From Zoroaster sp. YZ-2022 (lineage: Eukaryota; Echinodermata; Asteroidea; Forcipulatida; Zoroasteridae): a DNA stretch of 64,000 nucleotides. Each line of letters begins with the position of its first letter. Position 1 is the first letter of the stretch. The stretch covers positions 13,652,060 to 13,716,059 of the forward strand of contig CM055823.1 in the NCBI GenBank assembly GCA_029582265.1. Reading direction: 5' to 3'. Made by a program: the position numbers and the translations under genes. Below, piece by piece: positions 13,501 to 28,500 of the stretch. The notes under the pieces were generated by a model, which was not told where the DNA came from, made no database searches, and worked only from the letters and a program-made list of their open reading frames with translations.

Positions 13501-16500
13501 TCCCTTTTCTCAAAAGGTCAAATTCATTAAAGATGTTGCGTTTTACCAGCAATTTCCAGAAATGTTTGTTTTCATTGGAACATTGATAATTTTCTATTAA
13601 AAAGGGAATACAAATACTTTAAAATGAGGTCATTCTCAAAATAGTTGTCGAAGGTTGATTTAACAGTAAAAAGTGCCAAAATTCTTATAAGGCAGGACCC
13701 ACCATTAATTAATTTCAGTACATATTTACTGTAAAGCCATGCTCTCACAATTATTTTGAGAAAGATGTCATTTTAAAGCATTTGTATTCACTTCCTCATG
13801 TAAAATAGCAATGTTTTGATGAAAAATAAAATGACTGTTAAAAATAGCAAAACACTTTGGCGATAGATCTTTAACAAAAAGGTGCTTAGACTTATTCTTG
13901 GCACATTACACAAAAGTAATCCCATTGATGATTTGTATTATTTGTGTTTTTAGTAACAGAGACTAAGATGAAAGATCTGAGTGTGGATGCATTCACCTTT
14001 GACCCCTTTGTCTACACCCAAACACGCAAATACCGCAACAGTGAACGACCTTTCCTGAAAATTCCTGATATTTCCAAAGGTGCTGAGCCAGTGCCTGTAT
14101 CGGTATGTACATGCATAGCATATGACTAATCATAAACAATAAGCCAATTTAGGGTACACATCACATCATCATACAGTTTAAGTGTATGTAATACCATACA
14201 GTAACTGTCCTCAAAGCAAATACTATGAGGTACTCATCCAGTTTCTTCCCACACACTGCCTCACTTTGGAATTCCTTACCTGTATCCCGCTTCCCTGCTA
14301 CCTATAATCTGTCCAAGTTCAAACGCAATATCAACAGTTATCTTTCTACTTTATTCCTGTTTTTCTTAGCTCCATTTTCCCCTCTTTGTTTAGTACTCAC
14401 CTTGGCCATTTTAGGGCCTTGTGATGAGCGACCTTCATAACAAAAATAATGAAAAACAATGCCAAATAATTGTGTACACTTACTGACATAATACCTCATG
14501 TACACAAAACCTTTGCACATTTTGTTATACTTTCATTGATATAAAAAGCTATCAATATATATGCTTTTATGGATAAAATGTTAATTGATAACTTGTAATT
14601 ATTTTTGTTTTCAATTACAATTTATACATGTTCATGTATGTCATCTTCTTATATACACCATGTGGGTATGTGCATGAGTTGTCATTACAGTGACAAGCCA
14701 ATTGCTGTGTGTATTTCTTCAGATAATCAATATTATTATTATTCCATATACATACAGTTGATTAATGTGTACGATCATGAGCAACCTCCTGATGTGAAGT
14801 ATATAGCTCATAGACAACCTGAGAAGGGATCTAAGATTATCAATGATCCTGGCTTCCTTATTTGCTGTGATTGTAAAGATAATTGCAAGGTAAGTTTTAT
14901 TTACATCATCAGATAAAAAGTTGTTTGATACAGACATGCAATTTTCTGTGGATCAGCAGATTTATCTGTCCTGCAAGACCAGTAGCCATACACTTGTACG
15001 ACAGTGTTTTCTGCGAATACAGCGGATATTTTAAACATATATTCATCAGATCTTTTTTTTGGAGCAGATGTAATATGATACCCTGTTAGATACATACATG
15101 TACATGTACATACCGTAATTTCCTGCGTATAAGACGCTCGGTGTATAAGGCGCATTACCCCAGAATCGGGGGAATGTGATTAAAGTGTCAACGTACAAGG
15201 CGCACCGCCGTATAAGGCGCACCATGACCGCTCAGTAGTGCAGTGCATGCCAGAAGCGCTATAGCACGACCATGCCGCCACCACCACGCGCGCGTCGTAC
15301 TAGGAAAGTAGTCTGGTTGCGGCCCAAGTGATCCCGCGGTGTTGTCGTAATACACTGTGATTAATAATCGAGGTGAAAAACAGACACGGCAAAAGTTGAC
15401 AACCTTGCACACATCGCATAGAGACTTAGTCATTAGAAAGCGTTGTAGATAAAAATGCGCGATGGGTAATGCGATGTTGGGCATGCTATTTTTAGAAACA
15501 GGGGAATTCTGCTTTTGATGCGTCACACAGTGAGGTCTTTCGTGAGTATTATTTACGGTGAATGAATGCATGAAAATCTTGCGCTAACGACCTTCATTGG
15601 AAAACACGGCCGCTTTGTTAGGTTGAGGTCCACGAAAGTTACACAAGCGGTAATCATCACTTTGATCTCAAGCGACACCAGATAAGGCGCACCGTTAGAT
15701 AAGACGCAGTGACGTTTTCGTACCTTTGAAAGTCAGATAAGCCGCGTCTTATACGCAGGAAATTACGGTAAGTAGTAAACCAGACTTACTGTAGAATCTG
15801 ATATTATCTTTCAAAATATGATGAAGAAATCATTGGAGTTTTTATTTATTTTTTTAATTTTGAAATAACTTTGTATTTAATTTTAAAAAGAAAGCACTCT
15901 GGAATTACTCATTTTGCTGGTTTATTATTCTTGAATTAAAAGTCCTAAATGATCACCAGCTATTTGATAAGTTTAAAAACGAAATGTTGAAAAATTAGAA
16001 ATATGTCACATTTAAAAAAAAATGGTGAAGGAACATTTTCATGTGGTCTGTGATCATTTATTGAGGACAATCAAAGTGTGTTTGACCAATTATAATTTCT
16101 TTGGGACAATAGATTATGTGCGTGATTTCTTTAAGACAATATCAAGTGTACTTAACTATTGATCTTTTCTCAGGGTAACAGTAAGTGTGCTTGCAGGAAA
16201 CTGACAGTAGACACTGCAGAAGGCTTTCCTGAGATGAATAAACATCTGAATGAGATTGGCTACAAATACAGAAAACTCAACACTCTTGTATCAACTGGGT
16301 ACGTAGAAATCTCAGCCACCCTTATTAAAAATGTTTGTTTTGTTTATATTAAGATTGAGATATTGCATAACACTGTATGCTCACACACATGGTAGACAGA
16401 GAAGGTAGTTAAGTGTGTGACACATCATGCATGGTTTCTGATTAATATACTTACAAGACTTTATCTTAATTTTGAGCATTTGTTCATGATCAGCTATCTG

Positions 16501-19500
16501 ACTATTATATCAAAACTGGATTACTTATGAATGGATACTCTAAATATGAGTCAATGTTGTTTATTTACTTGTCAATTTATTAGAATCTATGAGTGTAATA
16601 GCAAGTGTTCCTGTAGCAAGCAGTGTCATAACAGAGTTGTTCAGAATGGTCTACGACTACGCCTTCAAGTCTTCAAGACTGAAAAACGGTATATCTATTT
16701 ATCTACTTTACTGTCTATCATTTCATTGGGCATTGCAATAAGAATTATTAAACTTAAAACATAATGCACATTGCACAACTGTGTTTCCTTGTAGACATTA
16801 CTTTGCTAACTTTGGGTTGCCAATTTTTGGGTGTTTTGAGTCTTCTGGGGAAAGGTTTTGGGGTTTTGTTACTGCAAAATCTATCCCTATCACTCAACGC
16901 CATAAAAACTCAAAATTGTTCATTCATGTTCAAATTGCTGTAGACATTATACATATAGCTTAAAATATAAGTGCGCACAACTAAATTTAAATATTTTCCA
17001 TAGAGTAAGCTTTCTAGAAATGTATATTTACATGTATTTATTACGTTTATATGATATGATAAATTTGATTATGAAACACTTTAGCATAACAGTTATATAA
17101 ACTAAGAGGAGTAACAAAACATCAACCAGCTTGTCAATCAAAATAACAGATAAGTTAGTATGGTAACACCTAGCCCTGACAAATGTACTGCTATGTACAT
17201 TATGCTGAACACAACAGAATCTATCAAAAGTTCATATCTTAAGGTGAGTAGAGAACTACAGAAAGAGGTAAAGGTTAATTTGGAGCATGGTGTGTCAGAA
17301 TTTTCTGACTGCTGAGATCATTGTATTGGTTGTCATCTATTGATACAGTAAAGGAAACCACTAGTAGCCATTGTAGATAGTTCCTGTGGGTTTACTTGTT
17401 TCATTGCCTGTGTTGATTAATGTATGATTTCAGAGGATGGGGCCTACGTTGCTTGGATGATATACCTCAAGGAGCCTTTGTTTGTATCTATGCTGGTCAA
17501 TTGTGGGGAGCTGAAGAGGCTAATATGAGAGGACAGAAGTATGGAGATGAGTACTTTGCAGAATTAGATCATATTGGTAAGTCAAACGTGAGAATAACAC
17601 AATATGTTGCAGATGGGAGATGTGACTGTTTGCAGAGTTGGTTGAGAATAGTAAAGACAGATATGAGAGTGATATACAGTGTATAACCTGAATGTATTGT
17701 GATTGTGTTTGCAGAGGTTGTTGAGAATAGCAAAGAAGGTTATGAGAGTGATGTCATGGAAGATGAAGGCATATCTGACTCCAAGGAATCCAGCTCATCA
17801 AACGCCAGCAGCTCAGACCAATGGTATGTCCTAGTTGTTTGCTAAGATTTCATAATATTAAATTTGACATTTATACAGTATCTGAACCCTTTCATTTCCG
17901 ATTTGTTTCAACAGGATGTCCCACTGGTTACCGAATTCCCTGCCCAGTCACATTATTGCACAACAGTATGCATCCATTTACATGCACTTTTTCTAAATTC
18001 GGTTTTCATCATGACAAATTTGTTGGAGAAAGATATATTCAATGAAATGATTGTTGCTCATGAAATTCCCTTTCATATGATACCAAAATCATTGGCATCG
18101 CATATACAATTATTGGGTTATCTATTTTACTTCCCCTGACCTTGTTTCACAAACACAGAGAGCATATTGTACACAAGTGTATTGCGTTCCATAGCACAAT
18201 GCCTATTGAAAGGATTGACTTGTATTTTGTCTGATTTCTATAGATAGCAACATGTAGGTTGGGCTATATACATGTACCATAACAAAGATAATGAATCAGT
18301 CTTTCCAACCAAATATAACATGGGTATGGACTGCGAAGAAGGGAAAAAATACAGCTGTTTTAAAAGCTGGTCATGACACTCCCAATTACATGTAAGTGTT
18401 GAGTGCGTTGTGACCTTGGTTGACTGAAGTCGCCAATGGTAAGCAACAGGGGTTATGTGTGTTGTCGACTAAAGACACCAATGGTAAGCGACAGGGGGTA
18501 TGTGTGTTGTCGACTAAAGACACCAATGGTAAGCGACAGGGGCTATGTGTGTTGTCGACTAAAGTCACCAATGGTAAGCAACAGGGGTTATGTGTGTTGG
18601 CGACTAAAGTTGCCAATGGTAAGCAACAGGAGGTACATGTATGTGTGTTGTTGACTAAAGTCGCCAATGGTAAGCGACAGGGGTTATGTGTGTTGTCGAC
18701 TAAAGTCGCCAATGGTAAGCGACAGGGGGTATGTGTGTTGTCGACTAAAGTCGCCAATGGTAAGCGACGGGGTATGTGTGTTGTCGACTAAAGTCGCCAA
18801 TGGTAAGCAACAGGGGGTATGTGTGTTGTAGACTAAAGTCACCAATGGTAAGCAACAGGGGGTATGTGTGTTGTCGACTAAAGTCGCCAATGGTAAGCAA
18901 CAGGGGTATGTGTGTTGTCGACTAAAGTCGCCAATGGTAGCAACAGGGGGTATGTGTGTTGTAGACTAAAGTCACCAATGGTAAGCAACAGGGGGTATGT
19001 GTGTTGTCGACTAAAGTCGCCAATGGTAAGCAACAGGGGGTATGTGTGTTGTCAACTAAAGTCGCCAATGGTAAGCAACAGGGGGTATGTGTGTTGTAGA
19101 CTAAAGTCGCCAATGGTAAGCAACAGGAGGTATGTGTGTTGTCGACTAAAGTCGCCAATGGTAAGCAACAGGAGGTACATGTATGTGTGTTGTTGACTAA
19201 AGTCGCCAATGGTAATGAAAGGGTTAACGCATGACATAGACTTCACCTTGAAACATGTAATTAAATGTAGTTATCAAAAACTTAGTTATCAAAAACTTAG
19301 TTATCAAAAACTTAGTTATCAAAAACTTAGTTATCAAAAACTTAGTTATCAAAAACTTAGTTATCAAAAACTTAGTTATCAAAAACTTAGTTATCAAAAA
19401 CTTAGTTATCAAAAACTTAGTTATCAAAAACTGTAGCAAACAGCTTACCTTTCAGACCTGTAGTATCAAAGCAAAAATAGTAGTAAATATAAATGGCCTC

Positions 19501-22500
19501 ACAGTTTGACCCTAGTTACTCTTTGTCAAAGATTGTATGACAAGGTAAATCATGAACACTGTGAGTTACCTTGTCATAAAGGTATGTTTGAGAAAGACTC
19601 TACTAGGGTTGAAATGTAAGGCCACTTACTGCTATGTTTGCCAGAAACTTTAAATTTATGTAGAAAATTTTTTTCAGATATTGTTTTTGTTTTTAATTTT
19701 GGGCTTTTTATATTTCACCTCGTACATATTTATCAAGTGTAACAATAATAGATTAAATTAATACAAATTATCAACAATTCTACATTATATATTATTTATG
19801 AAACCAACCTGACTTGATTGTATTCTTCATATACGGAACATCTAGCAGAAGTCAATCATTTATTCTGGAACCTTGGATACTCAATATTGTAGTGTGTAAC
19901 ATTTTCATGGTTTGTAGTCTGGATACTAAACTAGCTGAGAATTATTTATGTAGATAGGGACAAAGTGACATGCCTACCTGGTTGTCTGATTGTGTGATGT
20001 ACTTTGTTTTATACAGCCTTACATCTGATGATGATTACAATGTAGGGACTGATGACAGTGAAATATCATCCATTGCTGTTGATGTTGAGAACAATTCAGA
20101 TGATAGTAATGATGCGTAAGTATATCTCATCATACATGTTATATCATCAGATACAACTCTCAATCATATCTAAAAACATCTTCCTTTATAAAATGAACCT
20201 TTATAACCATACCATCCATTTTTTGTTTCGTACATGCAAAAGTGCTTTGAGATCTACATTGTGTATTATCAATCAACATGATTTATCTGTTATGTTGTTT
20301 CACAATCCTCCTGAGATATGATTTTTGTCTTAGTGCTTTCATCTGAGAGAAAACATAAACTGATGTCTGTAAATTTTTGTAACCAAATAGCAAATTTGTA
20401 GCTTCATTTCAATCAAACAAAGCATCATACATAATATATAAGCAATATTCATTTTTTTTATATTAAGTGTTATTATTCGAATTTAGGATTTCTAAACCTT
20501 GTCACAATCGGCTTTCTCATATTTGTTGGGTTTTTTTTCTTTCTAATACATGTAGGTCCTCGTCCAATGAATCAGGTTTTTGTTGTAATAGGATGTGTCA
20601 CAATTTCTGGATATTTGTGTTTTAATTGGAACATTGATCATGTACATTTAGAAAGGGAAAAATGTCAAAATTAATTGGTTTTTTTTATGACGGGACCCAC
20701 CATAAATATATTGACTGTACAGCCAAGCTTCTCATGATTAGTTTTCTTTCATCCATTGAATAAAAAGTGGTCCTTTGGTTAAGATGTTAGTAAATGTATC
20801 TATAGTAAAATATATTTATATTGTGCAAATTTCATAAAAATTGTCAAATGCACATTAAATTTAAGCGCATGTATTAATTACTCATAAATGTCACAAATGT
20901 GTGAACATAAAATAATAAAGACCATACATTAACAATATAACAATTACAAAAGAACACAATTAAATAAACCAATAGATAAATTAGCTCAAACACACATTAT
21001 TATATAAATTAAGTCTCAAGAAAGAAAGAAAAGGGAAAAAAACAAAGTCATACAAAACATATCACACAATATATATGAAACATGGTAAAGGAATCGGTTA
21101 ATGTTTGGCTATATGTATCAGCAGAGAGCAATCATAAAGCATGTAATAATGCAGCACAATATCTTTAAATTCTAGCACAACCATATTCCTCTTGACTTCC
21201 TGGCCTAGGTTCTTCTGGGCACATGTTTGGATCAGCTTACCTCTAGGCACATGTTGCCTTATAATCAATTAGTCCACACTCAACTGTGGTGAGACAGCCA
21301 CATTTAGAGTGTGGATCAGCTTAACTCTAGGCACATGTTGCCTTATAATCAATTAGTCCACACTCAACTGTGGTGAGACAGCCACATTTAGAGTGTGGAT
21401 CAGCTTAACTCTAGGCACATGTTGCCTTATAATCAATTAGTCCACACTCAACTGTGGTGAGACAGCCACATCTAGAGTGTGGATCAGCTTACCTGTAGGC
21501 ACATGTTGCCTTATAATCAATTAGTCCACACTCAACTGTGGTAAGACAGCCACATCTAGAGTGTGGATCAGCTTACCTCTAGGCACATGTTGCCTTATAA
21601 TCAATTAGTCCACACTCAACTGTGGTAAGACAGCCACATCTAGAGTGTGGATCAGCTTACCTCTAGGCACATGTTGCCTTATAATCAATTGGTCCACACT
21701 CAACTGTGGTAAGACAGCCACATCTAGAGTGTGGATCAGCTTACCTCTAGGCACATGTTGCCTTATAATCAATTGGTCCACACTCAACTGTGGTAAGACA
21801 GCCACATCTAGAGTGTGGATCAGCTTACCTCTAGGCACATGTTGCCTTATAATCAATTAGTCCACACTCACTGTAGTGAGACAGCCTTCTGTGTAGTCAC
21901 AGCTAGAGTGCGGAACAGCTTCCCACTGGTAGTCAGGATCTCTCCTTCCATTAACACTTTCAACAATCAATATAAAAAACACATTTCATAGGAGGCATTT
22001 TCAAAATTTTGTCATCTTCTTAAGTGTGTAATGATATGACTAAAGGCATAAGGATTTATATGATTTATGAAGTTGAAATACATTAAGCTCAGAACACACA
22101 TTCTGTAATAACATTTTTACAATAGAATTTCTTTGCATTGAGTTATCTTTGCTTGATTTAAAAATGGTTATTAACCCATTAACACCGTGGGGCCCGCAGC
22201 GCGCACCACAAAATTGGTCGGCTCCGTACGTGAGGCCCGCATTGGAGGCCTCTGTGATAACCTACGGTGTATAAATACACATACAAACGCCCAGGACTGC
22301 GCGTACATCCGGCCCAGTAATGAAAGGGCTAACCCTCCTACGCTAGGTACAAGTTTTCCAGCGAGTTGACTGACTGTTCAAAACTAGACAAACTGTCTGT
22401 TTATGAACAATGGATTAACTATGTAGATAACAGTAATTGATTTGATTGTGTCCTTATTTCATCAATCTGTAGACAACCATAGCATGTACCGTTAAGATAC

Positions 22501-25500
22501 ATTCACTCCACAGTACAATTTTGCATGCATTGCACACACTAGCAGAGTACATGTACCTTGATCATTCAAAACTATTTGAATGATATCAAATGATAAATGA
22601 TAAATCAACAGTAGGGTTGAATAAGCCATTGCACCTGAGTCCTTGTCATGGTTACTCAAGTCTGAGTCTGAATCACTAAAAATGTGACTCAAGTTGAATT
22701 GAGTCCTAGTCATGGTTGAGTCAGGCAGCTTTCAACAGATCAGATTTGTTAAAATGCTGTAGTATTAAACGAATAATAAAATACTTTTCCCTATTTATTC
22801 CTGATGGTAATGGTTGCCATAACAATAGGGTCAAAGTTCAAAGTGGTGATAGTGCGACTACCAAGATGGTGTTCCGTAGGCAGCAGTCTGAGCCAGGGAC
22901 TGGTAGTATGGTAGAGGGCAGTTGTTGGTAAGATTCAACTGTATGTGTGCTGCATGTTAGAATCTTCTAGTTAGATCCCAAAATTATTTGCATTATTTCT
23001 TATCATTTTTGCATGGTATTTACATGTAGTTCTTTTAAACATTTATTTTCCTCTTATGTCTGATCTTCTTCTTTCAATGACACAATACATGTAGTAGATT
23101 ATAGTTTTAAATCAAGATGAATGACTGACCTGGCTGTTCTATCATTGGCTTCATCATGCAGTTGTTTGGGGGTTCCCTGTAATCTCTCGGCCTGCAGTCC
23201 AGCACCACATGCACAACTGTCTTACGTCTCATGTTGTACTTTGATGTTTTTCTAACACAAATGTGTAGTTTGTACTAATAACAGACCTTGTATCATGGAC
23301 TGCAGACTTGCAAAATGTCTCCAGATTGAATTGAATTAAATTTGATTTCAACACATCTCATGGCCAAAAGGCCAAATTACATGCATGTTGCAATTAAAAA
23401 AAACTTATTATTATTAAGGATACTAATATACCCAATTGTACAAAAAGTACACATTTCATAAAACACTAACATTGTACTTACATTAATCAATTAATACAAA
23501 TAAAAAAAACATCAAAACAAAAATTCAGACAAGACACATCTATTGAGTAGACTTGAGATAAAGTCTGTATGTCTGTCTGTATGTCTGTCTGTGTACTGTC
23601 TGTGTACTGTCTGTGTACTGTCTGTGTACTGTGCGCAGTCAGTCTGTCATCAAAATGTTTTTCTTCTTTTAAATGGCTTAATATGTATTTTTTAAATGCT
23701 TTTTGTATAGTTGTAATTGTAAGCAAGGTTATTTCAGTCACTTATGTGACTGCCAACCATGTGTTTTTTTAATAAACCAGAATAAATAAATAGCACTGTT
23801 TCAACGTGCAGCATTGATCGCATAATTTTGGCTTATTAATATACAGACTTGAACAACTCGTAAGGCATAAAATATTCATGTATTCAAGAACGTAGCCTGC
23901 CTACGTTTGAGGTGCTGCAGGGATGGCCAATGAGAGCCCCCAAAACATTGGTACTGTAGATGCTTCCATTATTACTATCTATGACAAAATGCAAATATCA
24001 ACATACATATAAAACAGTTTACACATGTACACTGTATACATACATACTGCAAAATCTCCTGAGATGAATTTATGAATTGCAAACAAATGTGCGAGTTCCT
24101 CACAATAAAAAAAACACTGTAAGCTGACCTACAATCTGAATGAAAACTTCAAGAATAGCTCCTTTATACATGTACAATTGTACATGAATATTCATATATT
24201 TGGGGAATGGTATTGTTTCTCAGGTATTCTGAAGAACTTGCCATAGGCCGTGTACAAACGTCATGCAACTTATTCACCATGAAGTATGTTATACAATGGG
24301 ATAGATAGCTGACGCGGTATAACGCACAGTGCACGCTATGAAATGGTATGCATCCCCGCAGACAAATACAGCTAATCTACAACTTGATCTCAAGTCTTCA
24401 TATCGTGTAGTGTGAAACAGAAATAAATAAATAAAAATTATTTATCAGAGTGTTAAGTTTACACAAATTAAATTCAATGGATTTTAAAATTTACAAGAAA
24501 TTATTATGTTCTTTACAATATGGAATAACATATTCCATGCCCTGCTCTAATCATGACGATACTGTCTGTTTAAAGGGGCAATAAATAATGAGCAAGTGGC
24601 TTCATAATAATGATATATATGCAGCAACCATGGTAATATGATCTTATCACACCCTGTTATCTAGGCCAGCGCATGCTCATCGGGTAAACTAGGACACTGA
24701 TTCCATGCCCTGTCGAAAGTCTGCTCTGATCGTGGCGATATTGTCCCTTTGTCCCATCAGGGATGCCAGTTTTCCTGCTATTTCCGAAATTCTGGCTTTT
24801 TCATATTTTTCCCAAAGAAATCCGGTGTTCCGTCTTTCGTCCAGCCGGGAAAAAATAGCATTTTCAGAGCACACTCAGTTAGTCTTGGTTATCAAGACAA
24901 TTCTTGCCTTTTCTTATTTATGCCATTGTGTAATACACTTGAACATTTCACTGACAGAGGGCATTCACTCACTTACATGTAGATGATCACGTTGTTGTGA
25001 AAGCGGCCGCGTTTGATGGTTCATGCATGTACATGTAGTGCATACAATGGAAAACGATAGTAGCGAGATAACAAGCAACGTCTTGAACGTCTAGCCCATT
25101 GCTCCGCCATATTGGAAACGGTGTGTGTGGGTCCGTGTGTGTGTGTTGTATACGGTGCGTTGTATACATGGTGATCGCAACGTGATCATAAAGATTGCGT
25201 TTCGTGTCCCTCGTTTTCTGAAATTTTGACTGATAGTGATTTTATTCAACTTGGCTACCATAATGGAGGTCGGAAGAGGTGTGGCATCCCTGCACATACT
25301 ACATGTATTGAATTACAATTCCATTTAACTTCAGTACCTTCATTAACCAGTTCGCACCAGGAATAAAAAAGTTTTTCCGAACCCCCGTGGCGGGTTTATT
25401 TTTACCGCACAAACACGAACAATGGTGCTCACCAGAGCGTGACCGGGGAGACCGCGTCTTCCACCGTATGCTTATGGCTCGTTGTCACGTCGACCGGGAA

Positions 25501-28500
25501 TTTATACAAATATTCCCGAGAATCCTGTGGCATGTTTAGACGCTCTCCGATCCGCTGTCCAAAAAAAAATGTGCGTGTATACACGGCCTCCGACGCGAAC
25601 TGGTTAATTAATATATATTTGTTTTAAATGTTATATTATTTTCCTTTCTTGTTTTGCCTGTTGTGTATATCTTTATTTGCAGTTGTTTAATCATTTACTG
25701 TGTTGTTTGCAGGTCAGTTGCATTTCCTGAGAAAGATTCATCCCAGAGTAAAGTTGAAGCTTGGGTAAATAGTACTATATCAGAACAAACAGATACTATA
25801 ACACCAGAGGATAATGTGAAGATAACTGGCAAGCCAGATAACAGTGAAGGCATTGGTTCATCATTAGCACCATTACACAAGAGTCTACACATTTATCATG
25901 GTGCAGACTCAAACAGTGATCTGGATACTAGACCTGTTGCTAGAAAAAGTTCTGGAATCAAGAAAGAACAGATTGCAGTCAAGAGAAGCGCACGGAAAGA
26001 TTCCAGTACGAAGGAAACTTGTGAAGAATCAAGTAGAGGTAATTACAACTGTACCCAACATGCTTGCTTGTGAGTCATGATAAACCATGTTTTGTCCCCT
26101 ATTTCCAAGGTTTTTTTTCTGTATCTGTATCCGTCACGTACAATCACCAGAGCTGGTTGTCACATACGTGGGTCGGGTCGGTGTGCAGCAGAATTAAATA
26201 TTATTAAAATGAGCTCTGGTCGTTAGTTCTTTAAGGTCAATGTTGTCAACTGACTCCTTAAAAATCTTGATGTTTGGTGCGGTACGGATATCTGAATTTA
26301 GGTTGTTCCATTCTGGGATTGTCTTTGGGTAGAGCGAATGGCTATAGCAATCTTTATTTGTGGTGATAACATATTTATAAATACCGGATTGCCTGGTGGT
26401 GACTTTACTTGAAGATTGTAGGTAAGCGCCGATGTTACATGTAGTTGGTGTGATACCATGAGTTTCTTTCTCTTACTATGTTAATAGACAGTGGAATTCC
26501 ATTGAATGCCAGCCGAGTATGTGTCAACCATAAATTTAAATTTGTTCAAATATTATTAAAATATAAAAAAACAAAAACAAACACTGTACATGTATATTAT
26601 GTACAGTGTATGCATGTACATCGCTTTTCAGGCTATGACAACTTTACCCAAAATGCTGTATTATGCATCAATAGATCAGATGGAGAACTTGGTACAATGT
26701 CTGCCGTAACTTTTCACACTAATTGGTTACTCTCACATCTGCACTCAATAATATGAATTTCCGGAGTAAATTCTGTGATGTGTTTTTGGGGTTTTGTACA
26801 TTATTTGCTTTTGTAGTTGAAAGATGCACCACATAAATAAGTGTTTAATGTTCTGAGTCCAACCACTCCAACAAGACAATAACTGACAGTCCCTGATTAA
26901 GTGTGCATGCTACAGTACCTTCTGAGTCCAGCCACTCCAACAAGACAGTAACTGACAGTCCCTGATTAAGTGTGCATGCTACCTTCTGAGTCCAACCACT
27001 CCAACAAGACAGTAACTGACAGTCGCTGATTAAGTGTGCATGCTACCTTCTGAGTTCAGCCACTCCAACAAGACAGTAACTGACAGTCACTGATTAAGTG
27101 TGCATGCTACCTTCCGAGTTCAGCCACTCCAACAAGACAGTAACTGACAGTCCCTGATTAAGTGTGCATGCTACCTTCTGAGTCCAACCACTCCAACAAG
27201 ACAGTAACTGATGACAGTCGCTGATTAAGTGTGCATGCTACCTTCTGAGTTCAGCCACTCCAACAAGACAGTAACTGACAGTCGCTGATTAAGTGTGCAT
27301 GCTACCCTCTGAGTTCAGCCACTCCAACAAGACAGTAACTGACAGTCACTGATTAAGTGTGCATGCTACCTTCTGAGTTCAACCACTCCAACAAGACAGT
27401 AACTGACAGTCGCTGATTAAGTGTGCAGTTTATGATGTGTCATATAACAGTATTTATTTAAAATTTAGACGGGGGTATTTTCTCAGTGAGATATGTATTT
27501 GTTTCAATGTATGCTAACGGTTTCAACCAGAATACCATGTTACATGTCATGCCGTATGTGAACATGTCATGCCATTTTAAATGTCATACCATGTTACATG
27601 TACATGCCATGCCGTGTTACATGTCATGCCATGTTACATGTCATGTCATCTTAAATGTCATACCATGTTACATGTCACGCCGTGTTACATGTCACGCCGT
27701 GTTACATGTCATGCTTTGTTACATGTCGTGCCATCTTAAATGTCATACCATGTTACATGTATTATATTGCTTGTTACTTATATGTCCATAGATTCTCCAA
27801 CATCTTCGATTATAAAGTATGGGTACAATACAAGTCCAGGGAAGGTACTTGACAGTAGCCAGGTTGAAGCTTTCAGAAGACGTTCATTTACTGGCAGACT
27901 GCATATGCGTAAAAAGTCAAAAGGTCAGTATTTACAAAACATTTTCTTATAAACAAGAACTGTTACCATATTGAGTTGTGTCGTCCACTTACGCAATTTG
28001 CTTGTCAAACATTAGTCATGTACAGACCAGCTATGTACATGTACAGACCAGCTATGTACATGTACAGCACAGCCCAGAAGTTGCTTCAAAAACACGCAGG
28101 CAACGTGCGAGGCATTACGAGTAACGTGCGAGTGCCCCCGTTAAAAACATGCAAGTATGCGAGTATCATGTGAGGTTTTTGCGGGGACATTGCGTGTCGT
28201 AGGGTTCAACTCGTTCCAACTCGTTTCTGCTTGTTCCAACTCGTTTCTACTCGCTCGAACACGTTCCAACTTGTTAGAAAATTCCTCACAAACAAACGGG
28301 CAGTGAACACGCGAGCCACGCAAGTACATGTACCATAATTATGCGGGCTGCATTTTGGATTTAGTTATTGGAGGTCGGAAGGATCATCGATGTCATTGCC
28401 GTAATAATGTTACCGGTATTTTGTACATCACTTTGAGAATTGTGTTTTTTAGGAACGTTTACCTTTATCATTCTGCAGAGATCACAAAGACTATTTTTCA

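Noticed and set aside
15188..15571. 127-codon minus-strand gene
   Set aside because: Lies wholly inside a TA-flanked non-autonomous element with no transposase motifs.
16781..16963. Additional SETDB1 exon after 'ccttgtag'
   Set aside because: It is not conserved in sequence, and exons 16584-16688 and 17434-17576 join directly in phase (KRGWG) as expected for the SET domain.
18386..19209. Open frames on both strands of the 45-bp array
   Set aside because: The period is a multiple of three and the same DNA is open on both strands; no unique sequence or motif.
26848..27426. CRISPR-like array
   Set aside because: Units are contiguous tandem repeats with no unique spacers, and the context is an animal gene.
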